A stretch of 64,000 nt of DNA from Platycnemis pennipes (Eukaryota > Arthropoda > Insecta > Odonata > Platycnemididae), in NCBI GenBank assembly GCA_933228895.1, contig OW121847.1, forward strand, positions 89,321,656 through 89,385,655, written 5' to 3'. Shown here piece by piece: positions 22,881-36,879 of this stretch. Position numbers and translations under genes: made by a program. The notes under the pieces are model-generated. The model searched no databases, had not been told where the DNA came from, and saw only the letters and a list, made by a program, of their open reading frames with translations. Numbering within the stretch: the stretch's first letter is position 1; every line of letters starts with the position of its first letter.

Positions 22881-25650
22881 TGACTTGATTTACCTTATCT
22901 GTCGTCCGCCTTCCCGAAATAAAAGAATTTCGTACTCGAGTCCTAACTGAAGATACATTGTAGAGGAATACACGTTCTTTAATGAGTGCTGCAAAGAAAC
23001 AAACTGCAGCGAATATTTGCAGCATGATATATTGAGTCATTGACTACTTGGCTTCCACTGCGTTTAAAGACAGGCAAATGCCAGTACCGAGTTCCTTAGG
23101 CACCCTAAATTGCATTAATCAGTATATGCATTATAGAGAAAACTAATCTTAAGAAATTTCACCTCCTTGAGATTAGGATGGTGTTAGAAACAATAAGGGC
23201 TAGACGGAGAGAAAATAAAGTAAACAATAATGAAAATAGAAAAACTCTTTTCGATCCTCAAAAGAATGGTAAGATAAAAAGAAGAGTAATATAAAATGCA
23301 GAGCATAGATATAAAGTATGAGAATCAAAAATCCATAGGTAAGTTAATGTCTCACTGGTAATTTGCCTTCGGTTCTATCATTATATGAGAAAGAATACTT
23401 TTATTCCAAATTGCGAGATGAAAGAAACGATAAAACGAATACGGTCTTATTGAATAACATTAGAGAAAAATAATGAGTTAATTCCCTATGGTGACAAGTA
23501 TTCGTCTTGTACTTGCACAGATAACTTACAAACAACATGCCTGAATTACAGCATAACGTGAATAAACCCTGATGATCAACTTTTATGACGTGGCTATCGA
23601 AGATTGGCAAACAAATCACCGAATCCATCGATGATGATTAAAGAGATAATGGATTTTTGCCATCGTTATAAATGTCCTCAAATAAAACAAGAAAATTTCC
23701 ACGATTTACTCGATATTAAATTCTTTTGACAGGAAAATCCCGAGAGATGACTTAGAAATATACAAACATATCTCCACAAAGGCGTTCACAACGCCATCAA
23801 TAGGTACATACAACTATTTCCGGTATTCCAGTACTTAACGAAATTATGTATCCTAAAGTTTGCTTCAACTTTTCCCATCGACATATTATCACATCAATCC
23901 ATTTAATTTTACGAATACTACGTTCGTTCTATTGCTGATTACAGTTGATAGAAGAGGAATGAAGATCAGGAGCATTAATTTGGCGTTGGGATATACTTTT
24001 TTTCTTCAACCTTTTCACTGCTTATCCCTCACATCTAGTCATATTTTTCTTTCATAGTACATAAAAGAATAAATTGCATTTTTTTAGCATATCAATTCCT
24101 CAAAATAGAATAAATATCAGCAAGATCTCGCCGAAAGTATTTTTAGAGCATCATCATGCACAAAAAAGCGTAGCATATGTTTTCATTGAATAATCTAACC
24201 AACCAAAAGAACGAACAAAACCGACTGATACAAAAATTAGCTCAGATACACTCGTTGATAACTGGGAAAAAAACGTCAAAGCACGAGAGGATAACATTGA
24301 GGAGATTAGACAAGACAGGTATAAAACATCATTAGCTCAAATTTTTCTTGCTAAAAGATAATATAATATAATAAATATTATTGATTTCTTCTTATAAAAT
24401 TGGAACAAAAGGTAAGAGTACCTCGTGGTCTAGGTACCACAATTAAATATGCAAAATCTCTCAGGGGAAAAAACTATCTAAAAATAAAAATAGGCTATGC
24501 TAGGAATTTCCAACCTACCAAAAACATAACTACAACCTACTAGTACAACCAACTACAACGTACTAGTAGTTCAAATTGGATGAAAAATAGTGAAACATCT
24601 CGTGAACACACCAAATTATATTGATAGCCTCAAACGTTGCGGGTAAACAGAAGGATCGTAGCAGAATAATCAATGGCAATGACGAATTAAAACAGACACA
24701 ATGCGTCACTTTTAACGAACGCAAAAAAGTATCTTCGTCATTAAATGAAAAATGTTCATTGGGGTGATGAGAGAACAAACAATGGAACGAAGTGCTGAAT
24801 CCATTGACGTGCGCGTCAAAAAAATTAACAAAAAGAGCCACGGTATGACAGCAATGTACTTTAATATTCATGCCTGATTCCATATATGCATATAACTTGT
24901 ATAAAATCCATAAAGAGAGGAAATTTGGATGCTATCCCGTGAGCATACGAGAAAACAATGTCCAATACGTGCCCGCAGCCCTCCCCCAAAGCTTGGTTAG
25001 GTCATTCATTTCACTAGCAATGGATTCAGCACTACCACTCGCAGGTAGGCTGGGTAAACTATTTTTTTAATGTTAAGAGCTGCAATACAGTATAATTACG
25101 AAATCACCAAAACTTCTAGACGCTCTGGAAATACTAGGCAAACAACAAAAACTTCGAGCGCAAGGTCAATTACGCACGCTTGAGTGATTAACAAAACACA
25201 TCCCGGGATAACGCACTAATAAGCAAATCCCGTGCGTAACCCCAGATATATCTGAGTTAGGCCCTAAGGTTGAATTAAAACACGGTAACGACGCTGGTGC
25301 CTAATTTAACGAACGGCACGAGGCATATGAGGGTTACTCGGACGAATACAGGGAAAAACTAGCCGGACCCGAAAAATGACGTGCCCAGAACTCGACAGAA
25401 ATGGTTACATTGTGCGATAACGAGACGGGGCCACAGGGAGGACGAGGAAAAATGAGAACAAAGGAGAAACGGTGAGAGGTACACAGGGAATAAGGATAAA
25501 GGACCCACTACGGCATACAAGGTCACCAGTGAAGGTAAAAGGGAATGAAATCGTCACAGTGGCGAACAACAAATCTCTTGGTTAACCAAAACTGAAAGAA
25601 GCCACAATAGAAAGCTGGCTCCAGTTCACTGTTTTCTCATTGTCATTTAA
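22881..25650. other. Unrecognised AT-rich interval
   Basis: Nothing is supported here. Open frames of up to about 106 codons have no domain. A short ACTAGTA-containing inverted motif sits at about 24530-24570. Confidence 0.4.
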
Positions 25651-25699
25651 TTGGTTTTCACAGTGTCATCCGATAGCGTTAAAATGACCTCGAACATAA

Positions 25700-26330
25700 A
25701 GTACAGAGCAGGCTACTCTCAATCCCGGGTTCAAAACCCGGAAGATATTTCGTTGGAATTTCCGCTTGGAATGGGTGTGGAGATCATATCTTCCCTGCCT
25801 CATGCGTCGTTAATAGAGGAAATGCTGGAAATCACTCAAGTTAACCATGAGTACAGACTGCTCTACCTTAGGCATCGATTGTGACACCCTGTAGAAAGTT
25901 TATTGATAAAATTGATAAATTGATTAAATTCCTACTTTGGTGCTAAGCAGACAAGTCCCCGTTCAGCAGCCATTCTCTCGAAGGGGCCATAACTGTGGTA
26001 TCCTTGGCACCTTTGTGATACCGAGCGAATCAACGCTAACACCGGATTTTTTTCCAAGCTTTCCTCTCCCCATTCTGATGCCATTATCACACCTCTCCTT
26101 GAGGTCTGGGGTGCCGTTGAGGACGGGGCCGACGTCATATTACAGATGAGAAGGTGACAAACTTATTGCAAGGCGAGTAGTGAGAGAACTTGGTTCCCAA
26201 CCTTATGGCTAGGTTTCCAAGCTTGTCAGATATTTCACCATCGTCTTTACTTAGATGCCTTGTGGATACTCTGCCCTTCGGATGGGATGTTAAACCGCGG
26301 ACCTCTTGACGCCTCACTATGCCCGACATC
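25700..26330 (+). mobile_element. Possible SINE-like remnants
   Basis: A box B-like CCCGGGTTCAAAACCCGG is at about 25724-25741. At 26262-26312, CCCTTCGGATGGGATGTTAAACCGCGGACC resembles the SINE body block seen at 5.5 and 22.7 kb. No complete head-to-tail copy can be traced, so this may be one or two decayed insertions. Confidence 0.35.
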
Positions 26331-26384
26331 GGATTTTTTCGAAACTCTTATTTTCTGACACTCTCGTCCCCTCATAATATAGTA

Positions 26385-27005
26385 GTTAAAAATAGCAAGC
26401 TCCGTATTTTGCCAATGATGCAGTAGCGTATAAGGAAATTAGAAATGAAGAGTACGGCCAGTCTGTAGCAAAATATTTAGATGCGCTTAATGATTGGTGT
26501 GCTAGTTGGCAGCTAGAACTAATTTTAAGAAATGCGCGATAGTGACCTTTTGGAAAAAGAGTAACTTTCCCCGGAATAATTATTACAACAAAGAAAAGAA
26601 AATATCTAACCTAAAATCTATTAAATACTTAGGCGTCACCATCACTAAGGACATGTCATGGGAAACACATCAGGGAAAATGGGGGAAACACATCAGGGAA
26701 ATAACTGGTGTAGCAAACCGGATATTAGGATTCGTAACAAGGGTTTTAGGCAAATGCGATGAAAGAGTACGAGAAATAAGCTATTTTACCCTTGCCAGGT
26801 CTCATTTAGAATATGCTACTAGTACACGGGATCCGTACTAAGATAAAGGAATTGCAGCGTTCACAAAGGAGATCACCTAGATTTGTTTAAGGCCGTTATG
26901 ATAATTGAATTAGCGTTACGAGTTTAATAGAAGAACTAGGATAGGAATTACTATCAGAACGCAGGTTAAATTTAAGGTTAAACCTTTTAAGAGAAGTCGA
27001 AGCAG
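26385..27005 (+). mobile_element. CR1-like LINE fragment, subfamily B, copy 2
   Basis: Plus-strand segments read NLKSIKYLGVTITKDMSWE, then ITGVANRILGFVTRVLGKCDERVREISYF and ARSHLEYATS: the RT C-terminal and thumb part. Upstream bases at about 26400 still resemble the KLRIFADDAVAY catalytic block, out of frame and mutated. A 23 bp tandem duplication interrupts the CATGGGAAACACATCAGGG part. The 3' hairpin and tail are absent, so this copy is truncated at both ends. Confidence 0.8.
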
Positions 27006-28792
27006 TGTTCTTTACAGGGTCCTGGTCCGAATTCGGGCACTTAGATATTTTAATTGAATGTTCGATCCTTATTTGTATACTGGATATAGAGTGTAACACT
27101 CTACCCGTCGGATGGTAAGGCTGAGGATAGCTTTTGTAAACTGAGTAGGACTATCTCAACACCAGCTGTTCCCTCACATTTATTCCTTATAGATCAAATC
27201 GCACCATAAGCCTACCTCTCAGTATTTTGAGAGCTTAAGTGTGAGATTCACAACCCCTCTAAATGCCCGTCTTCTCTTTCGAAAATGCCCATTCGCAATT
27301 CACGCATAGCTTACTCTTTCCTCTGTAGGGTATTCTTCATTAGACTACATACGTCATCTCCGTCGTAAATACCCAAAATAGACCTCATAACATCATCACG
27401 ATATGGAGCTCGTTAAGTAAAAATGGAGATTTTAGGACAAAAATATGGAGCTGTAACGAGAACGGGAGATTCGGCAGTGATCTTATCTGGACCGCGAAGG
27501 ACACGTTCTATTGAGACTGTAATTGAGATCATAGGCAATCGTGGAAATATCAACAGGATAGATAAGGAGAAGCGGCTGTAAACGTGAGGGTGGAAAATAG
27601 TTCATGAAAGGAAATCGTCGGCGAGGAATGAAACACGAGGGTGGTTTCCAAAACTACGTTAAAAAGCGATGGAGAGTGGAATAGGAGGGTGAGTCCGAAC
27701 GATATTTTGTGACGCAAGGTAGAGAATGTAGATTCATTCCTTGTCACCTATCCACTTGTATTTATAGCACCATTAACACGTATCATATCCGTCCGTCCGC
27801 TAAAAGTTTCCCCACCTTCAAAGAATTTTCATCGGTCTTTTTTCCTCTTCGACTCTTACGAGGACGAATGAATACGTCTCGACTGAGTCTCGCTCGTAAA
27901 ACGAGACAAGTATTCAAGTGAATGGATGATGATCGAAGAAGAAGCATTGGCTCATTTTCTTGGTGGTTGGTATGGAATATTCGTGATCCTGAATATTCGC
28001 CGGAAACAAGGTCCGGGACGGTTAAGGGGTGGGAGGGAAATAGGCGTTCACAAGAGTGGAAGGGACGACACCCACTCTTGCATCACTCGCTACGACGCGT
28101 CAGAAAGCATGATGACCCGAGAGCGTCTCACGGCCGCAAAAACGGCTCGAAAATCTCAATTATATTTTTTTACTTCAGAGCTATTTATTATTCATTGGCA
28201 ATTTCGAGGGAAAACGATCTGTCAATACTTGCTTAGTTTTAATCAGTAGACACATTTGCAGAATTTTAATTTAATTTCAATATAAATTAAGTATCTCAAT
28301 CTCTAGAAACTAAAGCAGTACATACACCCTTTTCGAAGATGACATAGGTATTTTAAAAACCGATTTCTGATAAGAAACGTTATATCTAAAATATAAATTA
28401 CATGAATTGTTAGTATGATATAGATTAAAAATGTCATTTTTCCACACACAGTAAATGAAATTGATAGACTAAGCTGATGGGTCTGAGGATTAATAATTAT
28501 ATTAAGTCTCTTTTTGTAATTCTGCTTGAAACTCCATAAGTACAACAAATACCTGAATTTTTTAGACATTTCCTTGCACGTACGGTATAGTTTTTTCCCG
28601 GCGCATAATATAAATAAACGTTTCTAGGGTGTGTCTCACCGGATCAGGGAATTCATTAATTCAGCAGAGATTTAGAAAAGCGACTCGCTTTTCATTTTCA
28701 AGACTTCTGAATGCCATTGTTTTTGGTTAAGTAATCATGTATGTTTTGAACGTACAAATGTACAGAAATATCTGTGAATTTAAAGGAAAATG
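27006..28792. other. Unrecognised interval
   Basis: A CpG-richer patch at about 27990-28150 has two overlapping open frames of about 105 codons in different frames, with no domain. No element ends are seen. Confidence 0.4.
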
Positions 28793-29440
28793 ATATGCAG
28801 TAGAAAAGAAAATGGTTAAATTCAGGAAACAAAAGCTAGAAGAGGTGAAAGCAAATTGCTATCAGGGAAGCCGGCTATCATCGATGGGCGAAACAAAAAG
28901 GAAATATTCAGTGGAGTAGCCCAGGTAAATAGGACGTTCTACCAAAAAAAAAGAATCTACTCACGGCTGAACTTACAAGCGTGGAAGTTAGGACACAAAT
29001 TATCCGAAAATAAAACAGGGCCACGCTTCTTTATGGCAGTTACGCATGAGTGATAACAGCAGTAGATAAGTCTAGGCTCGACGAATTCGAATTACGGTAC
29101 CACAGAATAATTGGGAAGGTCTAATGGATCGAGTCAGTGACGAAAGAAGAAGTCCTAAGAAATGCATGAGGAACTTTAAGTCCCCTGAAAGCCTTGGAAG
29201 GAAGATGAGACAATTTAATGGACCATATCACGAGACATGATGGTCTGATGAAGATAATCACCGCGGAAAAAGTAAACGGCAGGAATGGAAAAGGCAGGCC
29301 TCACATGAGATATATAGAGCAAGCAGTTAAGGACGTGAAAGAGAGGAATTATGTAAATATGAATGAGTTAACAGATAGGAGAATCGACGAAAGAGCTGAG
29401 TCAAACAAATCTTTGAATTGGTGACTGATGATGATGAAAT
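28793..29440 (+). mobile_element. RTE-like LINE 3' fragment, copy 2
   Basis: In the order of the family this shows KFRKQKLEEVK, DGRNKKEIFSGVAQVNRTFY (matching the RIAQAKRTFY block), a decayed TY-WS/YGSE region, ERVSDEEVL-like bases (about 29125), then ITRHDGLMKIITAEKVNGRN, KGRPHMRYIEQAVKDVKERN and LTDRRIDERAESNKS. It ends in GACTGATGATGATG at about 29423. The RT itself is absent. Frame breaks show it is inactive. Confidence 0.85.
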
Positions 29441-29576
29441 TATCAGACCGTGTTCGATATTATTTTATTATGAGATAGGAAGTTATTTTTCAAACAAAAA
29501 TTCCATGTTTCCGTGGCAAATAGTTTTATAAGTTGAAATCTGCAGTGTGGTCTCAAACATATGATAGTTTATTTAT

Positions 29577-29685
29577 TGATCACGCATGCCTGGTGTGGAG
29601 TAACACGTCACAGTTCGCGGTTTGCAGCACAAACAGGAAAATCCTTGTGGTGGCTTGCAAAATAAAATGTGGACGCAGATGTACA
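29577..29685 (+). repeat. Possible decayed CR1-like tail
   Basis: CCTTGTGGTGGCTTGCAAAATAAAATGTGGACGCAGATGT loosely resembles the GGTGGCTTGCAGGGTAT...GATGTAGATG tail, with CATGCCTGGTGTGGAG before it. The hairpin is not intact, so the match may be fortuitous. Confidence 0.3.
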
Positions 29686-32600
29686 ATTGAACATGGAGAA
29701 TGTGAGGAACACGGAGAACCACTAGTAATGGTTTGTAACGCGTTTTATCTCACTCCATCTCCCCGAATTTAGTATCTACTATAATATCGGCGTAGTGCGA
29801 ATCGAGGGCAGCTCCTAAGAGACCACTCACGCTGTGCAACTTCTTGTATCACCTAAATGGAGCTATTTTTCATCGCTCAATATATCGAAGCAAAATCCAC
29901 ATTCGGGAGTAATCAATGTCTCCGCTCTTAGGACCCAACTATGAGAAGATTATTAAGCCAATCTTTTGGGATAACCAAGTAAAATCAATGTGCAATCCAA
30001 TTAGCATGCTTCATGTAAAAAAAACCGATACCACATTTCCGGAATCCTCCGATAAGTACTAGGTCTGGATTTGATCAACTCGGTGGAACTTGAAATAGAT
30101 AAGTATTCCTGTGGCTATTCTTTAATGAACCACAGGAAGGCACCTAATGACGTTCCCATGTACCTTAATCACAATGATGGAGTTATAAAGAAAATTTTGG
30201 GAAAGTAGACAATGTCACCAGTTCGTACTTTTTAAAAGAGAATGCACCACCTGATGGGTTCTTACAAATGAGTGAAGAGACAAATTGTCGAAATATATGT
30301 ATCATTCTTATTTTTTTCAGTGGTGTCCAATAGCTTTTGGCAGCGTTTGACTGAAAATGGTAGCTATCTGGTAAAAAAAACACTGCAGACAAATATTACA
30401 CCGGTCCTAAAACTCCATATGCAGCCTACCACGAATGTTCATTTCACCGGCAACTATATTATTTTCTTCCGACTGTTTTATATCAAGTGTAATTTGGATC
30501 TACTAGTTGATTCCATTTTAATATTTCACCGAGGGTCAAGTCATCCGATTTTCCACAAAGTTCTCAAGAGATAAATAGTAGGTATGTGTTTTCTATACAT
30601 CTCCTAATGTTTACACATGCCGCCAAATTATGAAACAATGATGTGATTATCAACCTATACCGTTATTAATCATTTCCATTATTACATTATATTGAGTGTT
30701 ACGAAAAATTAGGTAGGTTGAAATAATATTAATTTTTCTGCGCTAACAATAAACATACATTTCACGGCAAAGTATCAGTTTTGACCTACCATACACGTAC
30801 GATAATGAGGGGCAACCGGCCAACATCCGGTAGATATAACCTACCTGATACCTGATAATGCTTGAACATTATCTTTACATTTCACACTCATCTAGTTTCT
30901 ACCAAATACCTCGGTATCTCACAATTTTTTCTTCAATCATAGAGCGGGATTCAACTTATTAATATCCTCTGAATTATGCATCCCCGTTTAGCATTCGGTC
31001 TTACTGCGCCGCGGCGCGCCGTCGAGTAAGTTTGCCAATGATAGGTAAATGAAAGAGTTTAAAATTGAAAAACTAAAAATCTACTCTTCTGATAGAGTCA
31101 CATAGGAGTGAACTTAAAGCAAAGGATTTTTGTATAAGCGATCTAACAGTTGTAGCAAAAGGTCATACAATAAAGCTGTATAAAAATAATTAATAAGGCA
31201 GTTTTGTAAATTTGTAGCACATGCATCAGTTGTTTATCGAGTATGGCACCGAACTAGATAAGCAGGACTATGAGCACTTTTGAGGAATTCAGAGTTGAGT
31301 TAATCATAGTCACAAGAATATGAGTCCCTGAATGATTGAAGGGTAACTTCAAGGCACTGCGATGGAGAGGAATTCCAGATTTTTTCTCATTTTTTCGGAT
31401 TCTTATAGTGGAAATTAACAAAGCTACAATATTCCTGCTCATGATGGAAACCTTGAGATATAGGTATTTCTACACTTTTCTTTATCAGCTCCCGTGGAGA
31501 AAAACTTCAATCACATAAAGCTGGCACCGACAGTGTTTCCATATCCAAGAAAGAAAACGGGAAGGTAATTTCTTCAGGCAGGGAGTGAGTGATCGAACGT
31601 CACCTGCAACGTGTTGCAGGAGATACCGAGGATGCGAGGCGCTTTTTTTTCGCGTTTTCGATATATTTTCCAGTCCGCACGGACCTCTATATGTGATATG
31701 ATGAAAAGCATTTCCATCATATCAGATCCCCTCCCCCACCAAGGAAGGAGACGAAGTTTTAAACTCCTTCCACGCGTTCAAATACAGTAATGATGATGAG
31801 TATTTGATCAACTGCCTTCTTTTTTATCGCTTTGTCCTATTTGTCTGCATATATATATATATATATAGTCATCAAGGTGATAAATTGGGAAAACGAAGAT
31901 CTTAGTGAAATTGGAAAGTACTTAACTAGGCGTAAAGGAACGCGATAGCATTATTTGAGTAAGGAATTAGCGATTGCTGTCGTCTAGGGAGAAATGGTTA
32001 AAATCTGATATTTGTTACGGTACCTTCTTTGATAAATAAGTAGGTAAAAGGCAAAATGTTGTGGACTTTGAGCATATTGCATTTTACCAGAAGAAATGTT
32101 TACTCTCGACCCTATTTTTGATGCACTACATCATTACATTGTGATGCATTACATAAAAACCCGGGTTGTGAGTATATCTCTGTTTGGTGTAAAATTGTTG
32201 TTTTTCCATCAATACTAAGCTCTCCAGTTTAATATACATCCGTATCAGTAAATAGAATGCTGACAATGATGAAATGAGTTTTTTTCACGAGTGGCACGAG
32301 GAATTTTCAATGGTTGAAAATTGTGGCAGATTTGTAGCGGATTATTCTGCACTACGGTAAATAAAATAACCCATTCCATTCAACGAACACAGGGCTTCTC
32401 TCTGAAAGCTTTCGGTAAAAAATAAACTATCCTGAAAGACATCCCTACTTCATATTGGTTGATTAAAAACGGAGTAAAACAATGGAGATTGAATCTTTCG
32501 CCAGCATTAATATGTGGAAACCTAGAAAAAATGAACCCAGCTTTTTCATCAACCCAATTAAATACTTCACGTATGTAAGTACGTACCTAAAGGCAAACAG

Positions 32601-34859
32601 CCAGAGCCAAGTATAAAAAGCGTGACTGTGACCCAAAATTTATGAAAATTAATTAGTGTGCGGCATGAGCTTTCCTCGTATTTTTTATCACGTTACCCTT
32701 AGCAATCATTAAAAATATCGATTTAATTTACAGCTTGAAGGATTTTGAGAGATGAAAATGCTAACAAAGAAAAATAATATAGAATTTGGGAAAGAGGAAA
32801 CAATATCCGGAAGGGAAAAGTGATTAATTCATGAAAAAGAGCGCATGATGCATCGATGTCTGCGGCAATTAAAGAGCTCATTAATGAAAACCAAACTCTT
32901 TCCTCAAAGCAGAAATACCATTTTTATTATAGCGTAATTGGGTTGTATACAACCTAACCTTCAAGGTCTTCATACGCATCACGTAAAGTATAACAAAAGA
33001 GAAAACAAAAACGGACCCTTATCCGTGTCAGCCAGTTTCAACACAATAATTGACAGCAGATTCGCCCACTAAAAACACAATTAACTCAGCATATTCTTTA
33101 ACAACAATTTTCATCATATTTACTGTGGCCCACGCTCTAAAATAATGCTCTTTTCCGTCAAATTCCGGGAATGATCCTGAAGTCGTCACTCTGAAAGGAA
33201 CCAGTAGTCCATGAACAAATTTGAGCTGCATTTTATCGGTAACGCGTAGCTTCACAAAGTGAAGGTAACGAGTGGATTAATAGTCAGCAGGCGTGAGAAA
33301 TACGTTTTATATGGTACGAATTAAAGGTGATGCGGTCCCGAATACCAATATGTAGCAGAGAAGAACACTCCATTTTCCACGAAATGTCTCAACAAGAACA
33401 GTCTCTCTCCGGTGAAGGACCGCGGGAAACCTTCATGCACACATGAAATGGAATCGATGCAATAACATGTACGCGTTCAACCTGGCCTAGATAGGAAACG
33501 TATAACGTAGCGGCGAGGAGAATGGAATTCATCAGAGGGATTTTTTAGTCGGACCCATTGAAGGTAAACAGAAGAGAAGGAGATGAAAGTCGTGGAAGAA
33601 AAATGGAACGAATTGCTGAGAAAGAAGGAAAGGAAAAAGAACCAGCGAGCAAACAAGATAAGAGTGTACGCTTTAAGCACCTTTTGAGAGGCAGAAAAGA
33701 ATATGGGCGTTCTTAATACTAAATTGCAGTTTGAAACAAGCAAAGCACATCGACGTAAAAATAGACTCAGCAAAACGAATTACGCCTACAACCTTATCGC
33801 ATGACGTATAATACCAGATGGACATAAATACACCACGTAACCAAGTGCCAAATAAAACAGACAAATAGCATCCGCATGAACCTCTTTCAACCGTCAGCCT
33901 AACGAACTTAGCCTGCTAAAAATTAGGATAATTAAATGAGCACACACCTGTTATTAAATGTTATACCTGGCTTCGTGGCAAATTATGGTATGTTCATCGT
34001 CCACGTACTTCCAAATAGATCTCCTCATTCACGCGCTTCGTGAAACAAGGTAATTTGTTTAATTCACCATGAGGAACTCCTCTGCATTGTTTTTATTGAA
34101 TTTAGAGGGACTAATCTATTCTATGCCTGCGATGAGGAAGCGATTTCAACATGATGCACCGGCAGCCAAGCTTAATCAGCTAGAAGCAAAGTTTCCTAGG
34201 TCTAAATTCAAATTTTTAATTTCTTTATTTTGGCTTCATCAATACCACTTCTACTGTTACTATTGCTTACTGCAATATTAATCAGATCAACTATTTTCAG
34301 CTCCATCAGCACCAGTGGAGTAATATGCTAGTCTGACAATTTCCCCAGAATTAGGACAATATTTCCATGTCTGGTCATCTAAGCCTGGTTATCTAATAAT
34401 TAAATTTTAGCACATAGTAGAAGTATATTTCTGCCTTAACAAAATAGTCATTTATTCATTTCTTTATCGGAATAGTAATCTATTTTCAAGCATTGATTAG
34501 TAAACACGAATGTCGTACTTAAATGTCGCCAACAACTTTCAAAGAAAATATTCGTTTCATGTCTTCTTATGGCAAATCATTAATTTGACAATACTAAGGT
34601 TTAGCAGAATGGTTAGTATATTGCACCAACCGTAACCGACGTTACATCTTGAAGTTAACATTGTACATATCGTTATAATTGTTATAAATTCATTCCGTTA
34701 TACACAAACTCAAGAGTGCCAAGAATATCTTTAAACGCCTAATTAAAATTTTTGCAGGTGAAATGAGGGACGAATTAAAAAAATCAGCATGGTTATGTAC
34801 AAGGAGAAGCCTCTACAGTGAAAGTTAAAGGAGCTTTAGGCACCATCTATTACTCTTGA
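29686..34859. other. Long unrecognised AT-rich interval
   Basis: No gene or transposon end is supported. A pure (AT)n run occupies 31849-31867. Open frames of up to 100 codons (for example 30272-30574, 33477-33773) have no domain. A TATAAAAAG motif is at about 32616. Confidence 0.4.
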
Positions 34860-35410
34860 CAATGGTAAACGTTTAAAAATAGATGAATCTCATGTCATTT
34901 TTCCCTGTACTATTAGAGAACACAATTGGCAGCATAGCAAAGGGATAGGTAGGCGAAATTTTGTAGAGTAGTCTGTAGCCATATTCACTGTAAAAAGTTG
35001 ATCTGATTTTCAGTGCGATCTGAATTTAAGCGCTCTCTGGTTTAAGGCAGGAACACGGATGCAAGGTGCGGAAGAGGCAGGAACATAGATGGTTGGTACA
35101 GGAGCAGTTAAGCAGGAAGCAGAGGAAGCAGGATTCTGGATGGTCTGATTTTCAGTCGTTCACCTGCCTTATTTTTAGACAAGATATTACTGCTGAAATT
35201 CAACATACCCTGTCTTAAAATTGTTGCATCTGAAATTCAGATCGCTTTTGTACCTTAAAATCAGATCTACTTTTTACAGTGTTATTAGCACGTTTCTTTG
35301 TAGTACCCTCACTGCATGTAAATGGTCCATGTTTTGGTGATCTTCACAACCTGCCACAAACCCTCGCGGTGACTTTCAGGGTATTGCATAGATACAGATG
35401 TAGCTATAGA
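34860..35410 (+). mobile_element. CR1-like LINE 3' end, subfamily B, copy 3, split by a MITE
   Basis: The left part shares ATTAGAGAACACAATTGGCAGC, AAAGGGATAGGTAGGCGAAAT and GTAGAGTAGTCTGTA with 8.27-8.34 kb. The right part resumes with CATGTTTTGGTGATCTTCAC, the CCTGCCACAAACC hairpin and GATACAGATGTAGCTATAG. The 296 bp between (34986-35281) is a DNA element. Only untranslated 3' sequence and a little coding remain. Confidence 0.75.
34986..35281. mobile_element. MITE with 25 bp CACTG...CAGTG inverted ends
   Basis: The left end CACTGTAAAAAG (34986) and the right end CTTTTTACAGTG-type sequence (ending 35281) are inverted over 25 bp with one mismatch. A 12 bp perfect subterminal pair, CGATCTGAATTT (35016-35027) and its complement (35233-35244), continues the symmetry. 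Bases TT flank both sides, so any target duplication is only about 2 bp. CACTG-type ends with short duplications suggest a CACTA-like or related family, but this is unproven. No transposase. Confidence 0.8.
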
Positions 35411-36879
35411 TAATTTTAGCCTGAACTAATCTCTTTCCAATTGTCCTGAGCATTCAATATTCTCCCATACTTGGATGGTTTCAGTGTGCAGTTTTGCGCG
35501 ACACAGTAACTGACGGATTTAAAAAAAACAACGTTAAATAGAATGTATCCAGAACGTTATAATCAGCTTCGCTGAGTATTTTGTAGCACTCAAAGAAGAT
35601 ATTCTCCTTTTAGTACAAATATTCTCTGGTCCTGGGATGTATATCCTACTTTTTCTGAGATGTCAATGAGTTTCTTAACTTTTCAAACCTCTTTTAAATT
35701 GTCGGATTTGCTAAAACTGTCACCTTTTAGAAGATATTTACTTCAAATACACGATATTCTCCATAGTAAAAAAATTAAGATTTTTTCAGAGCGTTAAGTT
35801 TTTCCCAAGATTTCTCGAATTATCATGGCTTCAACAAGGGGAATTACTCTGGAATCCATCTTCCTGTACCGCTCACCCCTTCCGAACTCATGAGCGAAAG
35901 CGATTATGTCGCACAAAGAATAGAATACTGTGAGAAAAGGACGAGAGAAACGCTGATTTTTCCCTCCTGTTCGTTATTAAGGCTTGTTTGTTTAATCCTT
36001 TCCCTAGGCGAAATATGGTGCTTTATTGGAAAATACAACAGCTATGGTAATCATGGGTATTAATATCTAAATAGGCCGGCAACCAAATAGGCTTAGTAGC
36101 CCAAATTTTGCGGTTTAGAGTCCCGCTCGGGACAGGGATATAATGTGTACTTGCAGGTTAGAGGTTAGGTTAAACGATACAATATAAACTTAGCAGATGG
36201 AGCGCTTGAAAACCGATTTCTACAATTACCAAGGAGGCTAGAATGCACTGAAGGAGGCTTTGGCATGCTGACCTCCGGGTGACTCCGGAGTACTTGGAAA
36301 GGTGTAGGTCCCACCAACTGGTAAAATGAATTATGTCTTCAATGAATTCTAATTCAATGAAATTTCATGTCCGTTAAAACATGAATAACAATTACATCGT
36401 AAACAAATGTCACCACAGCGGTCAATGTCAGTCAATATTTATAACACAATTTAAGGGAGGTGTAAATGCACAGGGAGTTAATTCTATTCTGGTTTGGATT
36501 TAGCTTTTTAAACTACATTTTTGCACTACCCTTCGTAGGTCCGCATTTTCTTTTGATTATTTGACAAATTAAAAAAAAAGCATTTCATTTTTCATCGTAC
36601 TACTATATATTTTACCGTGCAAAATGCAACTTCTCGCATCGCGAGTAGCAAGCCCGTGTTTTCGTGTCGACAACGATGGATGACCTTGCTTCTAGTATCA
36701 GCCACGATACCTCCTGCATTACATTCTAACCTTCTAAACTACTAACAACTACTAAGCTCCTATTATCCTCTATCATCCATCTACCTCTGTTATGGGTCGT
36801 TGCTATTGATGAGGGGGACGATCGACAACTTAGATCATTATTACCGTTTAGGATAGGTAAGTATTGTGGTGTGGTAGAA
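35411..36879. other. Unrecognised interval
   Basis: Nothing is confidently recognised. At 36085-36125 a GCGGTTTAGAGTCCCGCTCGG stretch is weakly tRNA box B-like but lacks a head or body. Short GGTTAG-type repeats are at about 36160. Confidence 0.35.

Noticed and set aside
36160..36175. Telomeric (TTAGG)n repeat
   Set aside because: Only a few imperfect GGTTAG units; no array.
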